A stretch of 64,000 nt of DNA. Origin: Pseudomonadota bacterium (GTDB lineage: Bacteria; Desulfobacterota; Binatia; Binatales; Binataceae). The notes beneath the pieces are model-generated. The model was given only the letters and a program-made list of their open reading frames with translations. It searched no databases and was not told the origin of the DNA. This document shows positions 17,042 to 25,593 of this stretch, piece after piece (the first letter of the stretch is position 1; each line of letters begins with the position of its first letter). The stretch covers positions 186,001 through 250,000 of the forward strand of contig JAJPHZ010000016.1 of assembly GCA_021325025.1 (NCBI GenBank), in the 5' to 3' direction. A program made the position numbers and the translations under genes.

Positions 17042-19488
17042 GATGCGTCTCCGGGCGCGAGCCTGGCGTCCACGCCCAAGCGCTCCATCGCTTCGAGCAT
17101 CGCGTCGCGCAAGGTGGCGGGCAGGCGGGTCAGCGGCGGGATGGTAAGGAGGGCGGCCGCTGCGGTCGCAGCGGCGGCGATTACGGCCGCGGCGGCCCAT
17201 TGGCGTGCCAACAACAGCGCGCCGACGACTGCCGCAGCGGCAATAACCGGCAGCGGAGCGGCCGCCAGGCGCCATCGCAGCTCCATCGCACCCTCTTTCT
17301 CCCAAAGCAGGTTGAGCGCCACGCGGCACAGCGGCCCCAGTCGCACCTGCAGGTCGAAGGGCTCGAAGCCGGTGTTGCCCGCTACCACGAGGCCGCGGCG
17401 AAACAGCGCCTGGCGCAGCGCCTGCGCGGCGGCGTCGGGGTCGGGTGGGTTCGCGCCGGCGCGCGCGGCGAACCTGACGCCGCCGGCTTTTTGGATTGCG
17501 CTGGCTTCGCTCATCGCGCGGCGCGACAGCGTGCACGCCGCCGCCGCGCGCATGCGTGCGTAGCTGCGGATAAGGGGGCCGAGCAGCGCCAGGACGGCCA
17601 CCATCGCGCGCGTGCTGAGCCGGTCGCGCCGGCGTTGCAGCGGCGCGCACGCGGCATGGAAAGCGGCGGCGCCCGCGCTCAGGACGAGTGCGGCGGCGCC
17701 CGCCGCGATCGGCGGCCACTGTCCCGCACCGGCGCCGATTGCTACCAAAAGTAACGCCAGCGCGACCCACGGCGCAGTCAGTGCCGCATCGATCAGCGGA
17801 CTGACCCCAGCCGGGTAAATCGTCTGAAACAGCCCGCGGCCCATCGCGCCGTAGTAAATCCGCGGCAGCCCAAGCCATCGCGCCTGCCATCCGCCGTAGC
17901 CGTAAATTTCCGCGCTGCGGCGCTCGGGGTATTTGCGCGCCAGCAGCGCCTCACCCGCGCCGTAGCCGCTTTGCTGCGCCAGGTAAGCGCGCACCGAACC
18001 GCGCCGGTCGTGGACGACCAGCGCGCCCGCCGCATAGGCGAGCGTCGCGCCCGACTTAAGCAGGCGCCAGGAGATGTCCACGTCGTCGCCGGCGGCGGTG
18101 AACACGGGATCGAAACCGCCGATCGAAACCAGGCTGGCCTTGTCGATCGCCATGTTGCATCCGCACATCTGCAACAGGCTGTCATCAGTGGCGCGCACTT
18201 CGCGCGGCTGGCCGGGCGCGGCGGCGATCGCGGCCGCCAGCAGCGAGCGTGCCGGGGGAGGGAAATTGGGACCGCCGGCGCCCGCGGCGGCGCGCCGGCG
18301 CATCGTCTCTACCAGATGATAAAGCCAGTCGCGGTCGGCGGCGGCGTCGGCGTCGATAAACGCGACGATCTCGCCCTGCGCCGCCTCGATCCCTGCGTTG
18401 CGCGCCGCAGCCAGACCCTGATGGGCGCGGCGTAGCACCTTGACTTGCGCGGTGCGCGCGATCTCCGCCGTGCGATCGGTTGATCCGTCGTCCACCACTA
18501 TAATCTCGAAGTCGGGGTAGTCTACATGCTGGAGCGAGTTCAGGCAGCCGCCCAGCGTCGCTTCGGCGTTGTAGGCCGCGACCACCACCGACACCTTGGG
18601 CGGCCTCTCCAGTGGGGGCGGCAGCGGATGCGCAAACACCTGCGCCACGGCCGAGAACGCCGCCTTGGGTTTGCGCTCGCGGGTGACGATACCGAAGGCC
18701 CAGTCGGTGATCTCGACGCCGCCGGTGTGCCATTCGTCGGTAAACGCGAAGATGATGAAGCCCGCCAGTCCGACCTCGAACGCCGCCCGCGTCTGCCAGT
18801 GCAGCAACTGCGCCTGATGTGCCTCGCCCTCGCGGATGGTGTCCATGCCGGTTTCACTCAGCACCAGCGGACGGTCGCCGGCAAGCCCCAGCAAATGGGT
18901 CATGTAGCGGCGGAAGTCGGCCTCGCGATGGAGATAGACGTTAAAGCACAGCAGATCGAGGAAGCTCAGGTCGAGGTACTCGGCCGACGGATAGTTGGCG
19001 TAGGTGAACAGTCCGTCGGGGTCGAGGTTCTTGCCGATATCGTACAGCCCGGCCAGAAAGCGGCTGACCCGGCGCATCCCGTACCACCGGATCAGGTCGG
19101 GGCGGATTTCGTTGCCCAGCGAGTAAGCGAAGATGGCGTCGCGAAACGGCCGCATCTCGGCGGTCAGGCGCGCCACGGTAGCGCGAATTTCGCGCGCGTT
19201 TTGGGCGGTGTCGAGAAACATCACGTGGGACGGCCACAACAGCGACACCATCAGGCGCAGCGAATGCCTGGCCGCCAGCTCGAACATCCAGGCCGGCGGC
19301 GGCACGTAGGTGCGGATCACGTTGACGCCCAGCGTGCGCATCAGGGCGAAATCCGCCGCGGCGCGCTCGGGCTCGGGATAGCGCTCGCCGCGCGAGTTGG
19401 GCGCAAACGGACCATAGGAGACGCCCTTGGCGTAAAACTTCCGGTCGCCATCGTACAGGAATTTGTCGCGAGCGCTCAGTCGTGCCAT
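17038..19488 (-). CDS. Fusion of a glycoside hydrolase-like TIM barrel and a family 2 glycosyltransferase
   Basis: 816 residues. Residues 1-290 resemble GH2/GH5-type barrels: 'YSLGNEI' carries the likely acid/base E127, and 'VLSETGMD' the likely nucleophile E212. Residues about 298-560 are a GT-A (GT2) domain with VSVVVAAYN, DDGSTD (333-338), the metal-binding DAD (379-381) and GDDVDISWR (about 468). The remainder has two to four hydrophobic helices and a basic tail. No signal peptide precedes the barrel, so both domains appear to be made in the cytoplasm, or the topology is unusual. Coupling to an ABC exporter (ATGA overlap) suggests synthesis and export of a polysaccharide or glycolipid. 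Product unknown. Confidence 0.85.
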   Translation of the reverse strand: MARLSARDKFLYDGDRKFYAKGVSYGPFAPNSRGERYPEPERAAADFALMRTLGVNVIRTYVPPPAWMFELAARHSLRLMVSLLWPSHVMFLDTAQNAREIRATVARLTAEMRPFRDAIFAYSLGNEIRPDLIRWYGMRRVSRFLAGLYDIGKNLDPDGLFTYANYPSAEYLDLSFLDLLCFNVYLHREADFRRYMTHLLGLAGDRPLVLSETGMDTIREGEAHQAQLLHWQTRAAFEVGLAGFIIFAFTDEWHTGGVEITDWAFGIVTRERKPKAAFSAVAQVFAHPLPPPLERPPKVSVVVAAYNAEATLGGCLNSLQHVDYPDFEIIVVDDGSTDRTAEIARTAQVKVLRRAHQGLAAARNAGIEAAQGEIVAFIDADAAADRDWLYHLVETMRRRAAAGAGGPNFPPPARSLLAAAIAAAPGQPREVRATDDSLLQMCGCNMAIDKASLVSIGGFDPVFTAAGDDVDISWRLLKSGATLAYAAGALVVHDRRGSVRAYLAQQSGYGAGEALLARKYPERRSAEIYGYGGWQARWLGLPRIYYGAMGRGLFQTIYPAGVSPLIDAALTAPWVALALLLVAIGAGAGQWPPIAAGAAALVLSAGAAAFHAACAPLQRRRDRLSTRAMVAVLALLGPLIRSYARMRAAAACTLSRRAMSEASAIQKAGGVRFAARAGANPPDPDAAAQALRQALFRRGLVVAGNTGFEPFDLQVRLGPLCRVALNLLWEKEGAMELRWRLAAAPLPVIAAAAVVGALLLARQWAAAAVIAAAATAAAALLTIPPLTRLPATLRDAMLEAMERLGVDARLAPGDAS

Positions 19489-19657
19489 CTGCTTTGTCGA
19501 TTATCCAATGCGGCTTGCGCACGCCCGGCCAGCGTGGCATTGCCGCACTTACAAGGGCGGGCCATCTCAAAAAGCTAATCGCAAACCCCGCAGCGGCGCA
19601 ACGGCCCGGCAGTTGGCGGCCTTCGGCGCGAAGCACAAGCCTGTCCCGCGCAGCCCG

Positions 19658-20383
19658 TCACAGACCGCCGAGCAGGGTTTGCGCTTCTTCGCTGTAAATG
19701 CCCTTGGCCGCGTACAGAATCAGCGGCGGCTCCACTTCCAGTTCGACTCCGCCGCCTTTGCGCGCTTCGACCAGGATCGTGGTTGCGGGCAGTTGCAGGC
19801 GCGGATGCACCATGCGCAAGCGCTTGGGTTCCAGCTTGGCAGCGCGCAGTTCGGAGATCAGTTCCGCGGCTCGGGCGGCGGCGAATACGAACGCCGCCTT
19901 GCCGCCGTGCTTCAGGTAGCGCGCCGCGGCAGTAGTGAAATCGCGCAGCGTGGCGGCGCTTTCGGCGCGCGCCAGCTCGCGTGCGGGAATCGGGCTGCGG
20001 CGCCCGCTGCCGCCGGCGCGGTAAGGCGGATTGGCGATCACCAGGTCGAAGCTTGCCGGCGCGACTCCCGCAATGGCGCGATTGCGCAGGTCGGCCGCAA
20101 CCGCGCGAACCACCGGCAAATCGTTAAGTGTGGCGTTGCGTTGGACCAGCGAGGCCATCTGTGGCTGCACTTCGATGGCGACCACTTCACGCGGCGCATA
20201 CAGTGCCGCTGCTATAATCGCAATCACACCGCATCCGGCGCCCAGTTCAAGAACGTGCGCGCCCGGGTGCGGGCGGATGAAGCGTCCGAGTAGGATTGCG
20301 TCGACCGAAAAGCGATAGCCGCGGCGCGGCTGGATCACGCGCAAGCGGCCATTTAGAATCGAGTCGGTTGTTTCGCCAGTCAT
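19658..20383 (-). CDS. tRNA1(Val) A37 N6-methyltransferase-like SAM-dependent methyltransferase
   Basis: 241 residues from the ATG at 20383; the longer open frame upstream overlaps a divergent gene and lacks family character. The start 'LRVIQPRRGYRFSVDAILL' is characteristic of the TrmN6/YfiC group. The SAM loop 'VLELGAGCGVIAI' and the catalytic 'NPPY' motif of N6-adenine methyltransferases are both present. The likely reaction is methylation of an adenine in tRNA, although some relatives methylate other RNA, DNA or protein targets. It is divergent from a small gene with only 12 bp between the two start codons. Confidence 0.85.
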   Translation of the reverse strand: MTGETTDSILNGRLRVIQPRRGYRFSVDAILLGRFIRPHPGAHVLELGAGCGVIAIIAAALYAPREVVAIEVQPQMASLVQRNATLNDLPVVRAVAADLRNRAIAGVAPASFDLVIANPPYRAGGSGRRSPIPARELARAESAATLRDFTTAAARYLKHGGKAAFVFAAARAAELISELRAAKLEPKRLRMVHPRLQLPATTILVEARKGGGVELEVEPPLILYAAKGIYSEEAQTLLGGL

Positions 20384-20395
20384 CTTTTTTTCGCA

Positions 20396-20599
20396 ATGGA
20401 CGCCGCCGCCAAAGGACAACGCTACGCCCGATTGTTCCGCAAGGTTGGAACCTTGCTGGGCAAGGGCAACATAGCGCGCGCAATCGCGGTGCTGAAGGAG
20501 GGCCAGCAACTGGCCCAAAGCCTGGGCGACTCGGCGATGGCGCGCCGGTTCGGCGACGAAATCGCGCGTCTTTACAAGCAAAATCCACCCTCCGACTAA
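20396..20599 (+). CDS. Small helical protein, TPR-like, function unknown
   Basis: 67 residues with no recognised family. The sequence is mostly amphipathic helix: basic N-terminus 'GQRYARLFRKVGTLL', then a helix pair ('ARAIAVLKEGQQLAQSLGDS', 'ARRFGDEIARLYKQ') that looks like one TPR unit. Composition and codon bias fit a real gene, but no good Shine-Dalgarno site precedes the ATG. It starts 12 bp from a divergent methyltransferase gene, so each gene's control region must lie inside the other. Confidence 0.55.
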   Translation: MDAAAKGQRYARLFRKVGTLLGKGNIARAIAVLKEGQQLAQSLGDSAMARRFGDEIARLYKQNPPSD

Positions 20600-20627
20600 T
20601 CGTCTCGACACCGCTTCGGTTTTCAAC

Positions 20628-20655
20628 TTGACGGCGCACAATTAGTGCTTAGGTT
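20628..20655 (+). promoter_or_regulatory. Possible sigma70-type promoter for the Hsp20 gene
   Basis: TTGACG (20628-20633) and TAGGTT (20650-20655) with a 16-bp spacer lie about 70 bp upstream of the hsp20 start. The -10 match is weak. No CIRCE element or clear heat-shock sigma consensus was seen. Confidence 0.35.
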
Positions 20656-20724
20656 GAGTTACGAAGCAAAGATAAGTCTGGCACCGCGAAAAATTTCCCG
20701 GAGCCACGGAGGTTTAAAAACGAT

Positions 20725-21156
20725 ATGGAAGTGTGGTTCAACAACGGATGGCCCCATCATGACTGGTGGTTCGACCGGGTCAACGAAATGATGAAGCCGC
20801 GGCCGTTCGGCCATCATCGGCACGATCATGACATCCCGCCGGCCGACGTGATCGAGGCCGAGGACGGTTGGCATTTTTACTTCGAGATGCCCGGTGTGAA
20901 GCCGGATTCGATTTCGGTCAAGGTCGAAGACGGCGCGCTGGTGGTCGACGCCGAGAGCCGCCGTCCGGAGTTCACCGGCAAGACCACGACCCATCGCAGC
21001 GAACGCCGCTACCGCAAGTATCATCGCGCGTTCCGCCTGCCCGAGCAGTATGCCAGCCAGCCGGTCACGGCCAGCTACAAAGACGGCGTGCTGGAGGTGG
21101 CTATCGCCAAGCCAGCGGAAGCCAAACCGGTTAAAATCAAGGTCAACCTCAACTAA
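20725..21156 (+). CDS. Small heat shock protein, Hsp20/alpha-crystallin family
   Basis: 143 residues with a strong GGAGG site upstream. This is an ATP-independent chaperone that holds unfolding proteins. The alpha-crystallin domain runs from about 38 to 130: 'DVIEAEDGWHFYFEMPGV', the strand-loop 'RSERRYRKYHRAFRLP', and the 'YKDGVLEVAIAKP' end with the conserved G-x-L. The N-terminal arm is rich in Trp and His (WPHHDWWF, GHHRHDHD), which could affect oligomer formation or metal binding. It stands alone and ends in a strong hairpin. Confidence 0.93.
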   Translation: MEVWFNNGWPHHDWWFDRVNEMMKPRPFGHHRHDHDIPPADVIEAEDGWHFYFEMPGVKPDSISVKVEDGALVVDAESRRPEFTGKTTTHRSERRYRKYHRAFRLPEQYASQPVTASYKDGVLEVAIAKPAEAKPVKIKVNLN

Positions 21157-21217
21157 ACCCTCGGCAGGGTGTCGAGGGTAAGCGTCCATCCTCCTTACGT
21201 TCTCAACACCTTGCTAA

Positions 21218-21246
21218 AGCGCCGCGGCTGATAAAGCCGCGGCGCT
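21218..21246 (+). terminator. Perfect 12-bp stem-loop downstream of hsp20
   Basis: AGCGCCGCGGCT (21218-21229) and its exact reverse complement (21235-21246) enclose a 5-nt loop. No T run follows, but the stem is very GC-rich and lies 62 bp past the hsp20 stop. Confidence 0.6.
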
Positions 21247-21366
21247 CTACTTCCACAGTAATGTTGCGTCAATTCCATACAACCCCTGCAGTCGAGAAGC
21301 TGCCTGACGCCATGTTATGATCCGTGCAGCTCGCCGCCTGGCAGGCTGCGGGTCCGGAGGGAATCA

Positions 21367-21936
21367 ATGGGTGGTTGGATTATTCTGGCAATCATAGCCG
21401 CGCTCGCGGTCTGGGTAGTGATGACCTACAATTCGCTGGTCAGGCTCAAGAACCAGGTCGATGCGGCCTGGCGCCAGATCGACGTGCAATTGAAGCGCCG
21501 CCACGACCTCATCCCCAACCTGGTCGAAGCGGTCAAGGGCTACATGCAATTCGAGCGCGATACGCTGACCCAGGTGGTGGAGGCGCGCAACCGGGCGGTC
21601 AGCGCGTCCGATCAGGGCGCGCGCATGGCGGCGGAAAATCAGCTCAGCGCCGGATTGGGCCGTCTGTTCGCCCTGATGGAAAATTATCCGCAACTGAAGG
21701 CCGATCAGAACGTGATGCGCCTGCAGGAGGAACTGACCACCACCGAAAATCAGCTCGCGTTTTCGCGTCAGGCCTACAATGACTCCGTGATGCAGCTTAA
21801 CACGCGCGTGGAAACCTTCCCCGGCAATATCATCGCCAACAATTTCGGCTTCAGGCAGGCCGACTACTTCAAAGCCGCGGCCGGCGACGAGGCAGTGCCC
21901 AAAGTCGACCTGTCGATGGGCGTCAAGCAGGCCTGA
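21367..21936 (+). CDS. lemA: LemA family protein
   Basis: 189 residues, the usual length. An N-terminal membrane helix (about 3-20) is followed by the family core: 'YNSLVRLKNQVDAAWRQIDV', 'LKRRHDLIPNLVEAVKGYM' and the C-terminal 'NTRVETFPGNIIA'. LemA proteins are membrane-anchored helical bundles; their biochemical role is not settled. GGAGG precedes the ATG. It ends 19 bp before an M48 metalloprotease gene, a pairing seen in many bacteria that suggests a joint envelope function. Confidence 0.95.
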   Translation: MGGWIILAIIAALAVWVVMTYNSLVRLKNQVDAAWRQIDVQLKRRHDLIPNLVEAVKGYMQFERDTLTQVVEARNRAVSASDQGARMAAENQLSAGLGRLFALMENYPQLKADQNVMRLQEELTTTENQLAFSRQAYNDSVMQLNTRVETFPGNIIANNFGFRQADYFKAAAGDEAVPKVDLSMGVKQA

Positions 21937-21955
21937 AGCAGGGCTCGCTCGAGCG

Positions 21956-22933
21956 ATGGCAGCGGATTTCTGGGCCCAGGAGCGGGCCAATCGCCGGCAG
22001 ACTGCGGCGTTGGTGGCGGTCTTTTTGGTGTTGTATTGCGCGCTGGGCCTGGGGCTGGATTTTCTGCTCGGCGCACTGGGTTTCCGCGACGGAACCTTGC
22101 AGGGTTTTCCGGTCCTGACGCTGGCGGCATTGATAGTCGGCCTGATCCAGGCGTCGGTTTCCTACTACGGCGGCGCCGCGCTGATTCTGGCCTCGGTGCA
22201 CGCCCGTCCCCTGCTGCCCGATAGCGACCGGCATCGGATGGTGCTCGACGTCATCCAGGAGATGACCATTGCGGCGCGGATGCCGCCGATCAAGGCCTAC
22301 GTGATGCCTGACCCGGCGCCCAACGCGTTTGCCACCGGGCGCGACCCGGCGCATTCCTACATTTGCGTCACCCAGGGGCTGATCGATCAGATGGACCGCG
22401 AGGAGTTGCAGGGCGTGATCGGCCATGAGATGGCGCACATCCGCAACTACGACATCCGCACGATGATGATGATCGCGGTGCTGGTGGGCGGGATCGCGCT
22501 GCTGGCCGATTTCGTCTACTACGGCGGCGCAAGCAGCGACGACCATGACAACGAGGGCGGCAACCTGCTGCTGATTGCGGTGTTGATCCTGGCGGTGCTG
22601 GCGCCGATCCTGTCGCAGTTGCTGGCGATGGCGGTGTCGCGCCGGCGCGAGTATCTGGCCGACGCCAGCTCGGTGGAGTTCACCCGCAATCCACGCGCGC
22701 TGACGCGCGCACTGGAGCATCTGGCGGCCATCGAAATGCCGATCAAGAACGCCTCGCGTGGCACCGCGCATCTATTCATCATCAATCCGCTGGAAGGCAA
22801 CCGCAAGGAAGACAACGAAGGATGGCTCGATAACCTGCTGTCGACCCATCCGCCGCTGCGCCGCCGAATCGAGCGGCTGCGCGCGATGGGCGGCGGCGCT
22901 CCCGCTGCCGCCTCCGCTACCGCCCAGGCCTAG
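21956..22933 (+). CDS. M48 family membrane zinc metalloprotease (HtpX-like)
   Basis: 325 residues. Two N-terminal membrane helices (about 17-40 and 53-80) are followed by the protease domain. The zinc motif is H157-E158-x-x-H161 in 'GHEMAHIRNYD', and the third ligand is the Glu in 'RRREYLADASS'. Two more hydrophobic segments lie between them (about 171-190 and 200-220). The end 'LLSTHPPLRRRIERLR' is typical of HtpX-like proteases, which degrade damaged membrane proteins. It is co-oriented with lemA. A C-terminal Ala-rich tail has no family match. Confidence 0.93.
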   Translation: MAADFWAQERANRRQTAALVAVFLVLYCALGLGLDFLLGALGFRDGTLQGFPVLTLAALIVGLIQASVSYYGGAALILASVHARPLLPDSDRHRMVLDVIQEMTIAARMPPIKAYVMPDPAPNAFATGRDPAHSYICVTQGLIDQMDREELQGVIGHEMAHIRNYDIRTMMMIAVLVGGIALLADFVYYGGASSDDHDNEGGNLLLIAVLILAVLAPILSQLLAMAVSRRREYLADASSVEFTRNPRALTRALEHLAAIEMPIKNASRGTAHLFIINPLEGNRKEDNEGWLDNLLSTHPPLRRRIERLRAMGGGAPAAASATAQA

Positions 22934-22982
22934 CCGTCAGGCTCAGCGCTGCTCTCGCATCTCATCGCCGTCATGACCGCTG

Positions 22983-23004
22983 CGCCGAAGGTCCAGCTTC
23001 GGCG
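22983..23004 (+). terminator. Hairpin between the M48 protease gene and cobT
   Basis: CGCCGAAG (22983-22990) pairs with CTTCGGCG (22997-23004) around GTCCAG. No T tract. Nothing resembling a cobalamin riboswitch (no B12-box-like motif) was seen in 22934-23093. Confidence 0.4.
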
Positions 23005-23093
23005 TGCTGTCCGCTGGAAGTGGCTCATACGTGGCGGGCGGCCTGCTTGCGTCGGGGACGCGGATGGCGTAACCGAAGCGGCGGAGCCGAGCG

Positions 23094-24155
23094 ATGAGTT
23101 TGCTGAGCGATACGATTGCGGCTGTCGAGCCGATGGATGAGGCTGCCGCGCAGGCGGCAGCGCGCCGGCTCGACTCGCTGACCAAGCCGCTGGGCAGCCT
23201 GGGTCATCTGGAGGTGGTGGTGCGGCGCTATGCCGCCATTCGCCACGACCCGGCAGCCGAGTCCGGCTCGGCGTCGATTCTCGTCTTCGTCGCCGATCAC
23301 GGCGTGGCCGAGGAAGGCGTCAGTGCCTATCCGAAGGAAGTGACCGAGCAGATGCTGCGCAACATCGCGCGTGGCGGCGCCGCGATCAGCGTCCTGGCGC
23401 GCCATTACGGCCACGACCTCAGGGTGATCGACGCCGGCGTTGCGGCCGACACGCGCGGCGAGGATTTGCCGGGCGTCATCTACCGGCGGATCGGCTCCGG
23501 CACGCGCAATTTTCTGCGCGAGCCGGCAATGACTGCGGCGCAGGCGCAATCCGCGCTGGAGATGGGAATCGCGACGGTCGACGAGGCGGCGGACGGCGGT
23601 GTCACGATGGTGGGAATCGGCGAGATGGGAATCGCCAACAGCACTTCCGCTGCTGCCCTGCTCAGCGCGATTACCGGAATCGATGCGGGCCTGATGGCAG
23701 GACGCGGCACCGGACTTGACGATGCGGGGGTGCGGCGCAAGGTGGAAGTGGTGCGCGGCGCCTTGCGGCGCCATCACGCGGTCCTGCACGACCCATTACG
23801 GATGCTGGCCGCGCTGGGCGGCTTCGAAATCGCAGCGATGGCGGGCGTATGCATCGGTGCGGCGGCGCGCCGCGTGGCCGTAGTGGTGGACGGGTTTATC
23901 GCGACGGCGGCTGCCGCCGCAGCCGACCGAATCCTCCCCGGCCTGGCGGCGCGCCTGTTTTTCTCCCATCGCTCCGCCGAAGGCGGCCATCGTCTTGCCC
24001 TTGAGCATCTGCGCGCCCGCCCGCTGCTCGACCTCGATTTGCGTCTGGGCGAAGGCACGGGCGCGGCGATCGCTATCTCGGTAATCCAGGCGGCGCTCGC
24101 CATGTTTCATCGGATGGCGACCTTCGCGGGCGCCGGCGTGGCGGAAAAACTCTGA
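23094..24155 (+). CDS. cobT: Nicotinate-nucleotide:dimethylbenzimidazole phosphoribosyltransferase
   Basis: 353 residues, full length. It activates the lower-ligand base by moving phosphoribose from nicotinate mononucleotide, giving alpha-ribazole phosphate for cobalamin. Diagnostic stretches are 'RLDSLTKPLGSLGHLE' at the N-terminus, 'VFVADHGVAEEGVSAYP', 'GEMGIANSTSAAAL' and, at the end, 'FFSHRSAEGGHRLALEHL'. The conserved catalytic Glu is expected near the C-terminus ('LDLRLGEGTGAAIAI'). It lies 3 bp upstream of cobS, so the two are co-transcribed. Confidence 0.97.
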   Translation: MSLLSDTIAAVEPMDEAAAQAAARRLDSLTKPLGSLGHLEVVVRRYAAIRHDPAAESGSASILVFVADHGVAEEGVSAYPKEVTEQMLRNIARGGAAISVLARHYGHDLRVIDAGVAADTRGEDLPGVIYRRIGSGTRNFLREPAMTAAQAQSALEMGIATVDEAADGGVTMVGIGEMGIANSTSAAALLSAITGIDAGLMAGRGTGLDDAGVRRKVEVVRGALRRHHAVLHDPLRMLAALGGFEIAAMAGVCIGAAARRVAVVVDGFIATAAAAAADRILPGLAARLFFSHRSAEGGHRLALEHLRARPLLDLDLRLGEGTGAAIAISVIQAALAMFHRMATFAGAGVAEKL

Positions 24156-24158
24156 GCT

Positions 24159-24947
24159 ATGATGGACGCCGATGGCGATGATTCCGGGGGGCGACGGTTG
24201 CTCGCCAGCTATGTGATGCGGCTGCGGTTGGCGGCAAGTTTCCTGACCATTATGCCGCTCGGTCCGCGCACCCCGGCTTTACCCGATGACGTGGCGGGCT
24301 CCTTCGGCCTGTTCCCGCTGGTCGGATTCATCGTGGGCGCCGCGCTGGCGCTCGAGGACGCAGTGCTGGCGCTGCTGTTCGGCAGCATGATCCGCTCCGG
24401 GCTGATCGTCCTGACCTTGGTGATTGTAACCGGCGCGCTGCATCTGGACGCACTGGCCGACACGGCCGACGCGATGGGTGCGGGAGTGGACCGCGACCGC
24501 GCCCTTGAAATTCTGCGCGACTCCAGCGTCGGCGTCTTCGGCGCGATTGCGGTGGCGTTGTGGCTGGGACTGGAATGGAGCGCGCTGGCCACGCTGGACG
24601 GCCCGGCGCGCACGGCCGCGATCTATTTGGCGCCCGGGCTGGGACGCTGGGCGATGGTGGCGACGGCGGCGGGACTCGATTACCTGCGCGCGGCGGGCGC
24701 CGGCTCGTTTCTGAAGCCGCAATGGAGCTGGTTCAATTTGCGCGTCGCCAGTGCAATCGCGGTAATTGCGATCATCCCGGTGTTCTCATCGCGCGCGCGC
24801 ATGGCTGGTGCCGCCGCGATTGGGGCGGCACTGGCGGCGCGATGGTTTTATCGCCGATGGCTGGGCGGCGTGACCGGCGACCTGCTCGGCGCCGCCGGCG
24901 CGGTCGCCGAACTGGCGGCGATGCTGGCGATGGCCGCGCGGCGGTAG
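24159..24947 (+). CDS. cobS: Adenosylcobinamide-GDP ribazoletransferase (cobalamin synthase)
   Basis: 262 residues. This integral membrane enzyme joins adenosylcobinamide-GDP with alpha-ribazole (phosphate) in the last assembly step of cobalamin. The N-terminus 'RLAASFLTIMPLG', the segment 'FPLVGFIVG' and the acidic metal motif 'LHLDALADTADAMGAG' followed by 'RALEILRDSSVGVFG' are family signatures. Several hydrophobic helices follow. It is paired with cobT upstream and converges on cobU with one base between the stops. Confidence 0.97.
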   Translation: MMDADGDDSGGRRLLASYVMRLRLAASFLTIMPLGPRTPALPDDVAGSFGLFPLVGFIVGAALALEDAVLALLFGSMIRSGLIVLTLVIVTGALHLDALADTADAMGAGVDRDRALEILRDSSVGVFGAIAVALWLGLEWSALATLDGPARTAAIYLAPGLGRWAMVATAAGLDYLRAAGAGSFLKPQWSWFNLRVASAIAVIAIIPVFSSRARMAGAAAIGAALAARWFYRRWLGGVTGDLLGAAGAVAELAAMLAMAARR

Positions 24948-24948
24948 C

Positions 24949-25482
24949 TCACTTAACGCGCAGCGGATGGCCCGCGACCATCAGCAGGATTTGGCTGGCG
25001 GCGCGGCCGATACTCTGATTGGTCCAGCCCAAAAGATCGCGGAAGCGTCGGCCCAGCGGTTCCATCGGCACGATTCCCGAGCCTACCTCGTCGCTGACCA
25101 CAAAGGAGCGAAACCGCGCGGCGCGCAGCAGGTGGGCGAGCCGGTCGGCTTCGGCCAGGATCGCATCGTCGCCGCGTCCGGCCGCCATCAGATTGGAGAT
25201 CCACAGCGTAAGACAGTCGATCACCAAAACCGCCGCGCGCTCCTCGATGCGTGCGAGCGCCGCACAGACTTCGATTGGCTCCTCGATCGTTTCGAACAGC
25301 GCGGGACGGTCGCGGCGATGGTGCTCGATGCGCGCGCGCATCTCGTCGTCGACAGGCTGCGCGGTGGCCAGAAAAAATGCACGCTGCGGCCCGGTTGCGT
25401 GCTCCGCCGCCAGGCTTATCGCGTAGGAGCTTTTGCCGCTGCGGCTGCCGCCGGTGATCAATACCAGGTGCGATTGGGCCAT
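24949..25482 (-). CDS. cobU: Adenosylcobinamide kinase / adenosylcobinamide-phosphate guanylyltransferase
   Basis: 177 residues, normal length. It phosphorylates adenosylcobinamide and transfers GMP, making the substrate for CobS. The P-loop 'TGGSRSGKSS' begins near residue 10. Then come 'FLATAQPVDDEMRARIEHH' with the guanylylated His, 'VLVIDCLTLWISNL' and 'VVSDEVGSGIVPMEPLGRRF'. It completes a three-gene cobamide set, although it is on the opposite strand from cobT and cobS. Eight base pairs upstream of its ATG lies a fragment of the glnE 3' end, suggesting that glnE once ran directly into cobU. Confidence 0.96.
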   Translation of the reverse strand: MAQSHLVLITGGSRSGKSSYAISLAAEHATGPQRAFFLATAQPVDDEMRARIEHHRRDRPALFETIEEPIEVCAALARIEERAAVLVIDCLTLWISNLMAAGRGDDAILAEADRLAHLLRAARFRSFVVSDEVGSGIVPMEPLGRRFRDLLGWTNQSIGRAASQILLMVAGHPLRVK

Positions 25483-25490
25483 GACGCGCC

Positions 25491-25571
25491 TCAGCCCGAC
25501 ACCGCCGCCGGCTGGGGCTGCGGCGCCTGCTCGCGGACGAAATAGCGGGTGAATATCTCGGGCATACGCAT
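25491..25571 (-). pseudogene. Detached copy of the glnE 3' end (direct repeat, copy A)
   Basis: This 81-bp stretch encodes 'RMPEIFTRYFVREQ' through 'PAAVSG' plus a stop, matching the last 26 codons of the intact glnE at 31049-31129 ('RIRQIFSRYFVREQ' through 'PAAMSD'). Over the last 70 bp only six positions differ by eye. Two ATGs (25571, 25565) could start a 26-residue peptide, but it is more likely a relic. It touches cobU on one side and the VWA/C39-like cassette on the other. Confidence 0.85.
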
Positions 25572-25593
25572 GTCCTGAGCGACGGAACTGGTC

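Noticed and set aside
17042..17890. N-terminal extension of the ABC exporter frame
   Set aside because: The extension is Arg/Gly-rich shadow sequence of the GH/GT2 gene. The family N-terminus begins at ATG 17041.
22934..23093. Cobalamin riboswitch upstream of cobT
   Set aside because: Only a simple 8-bp hairpin is present. No B12-box or conserved riboswitch core was seen.
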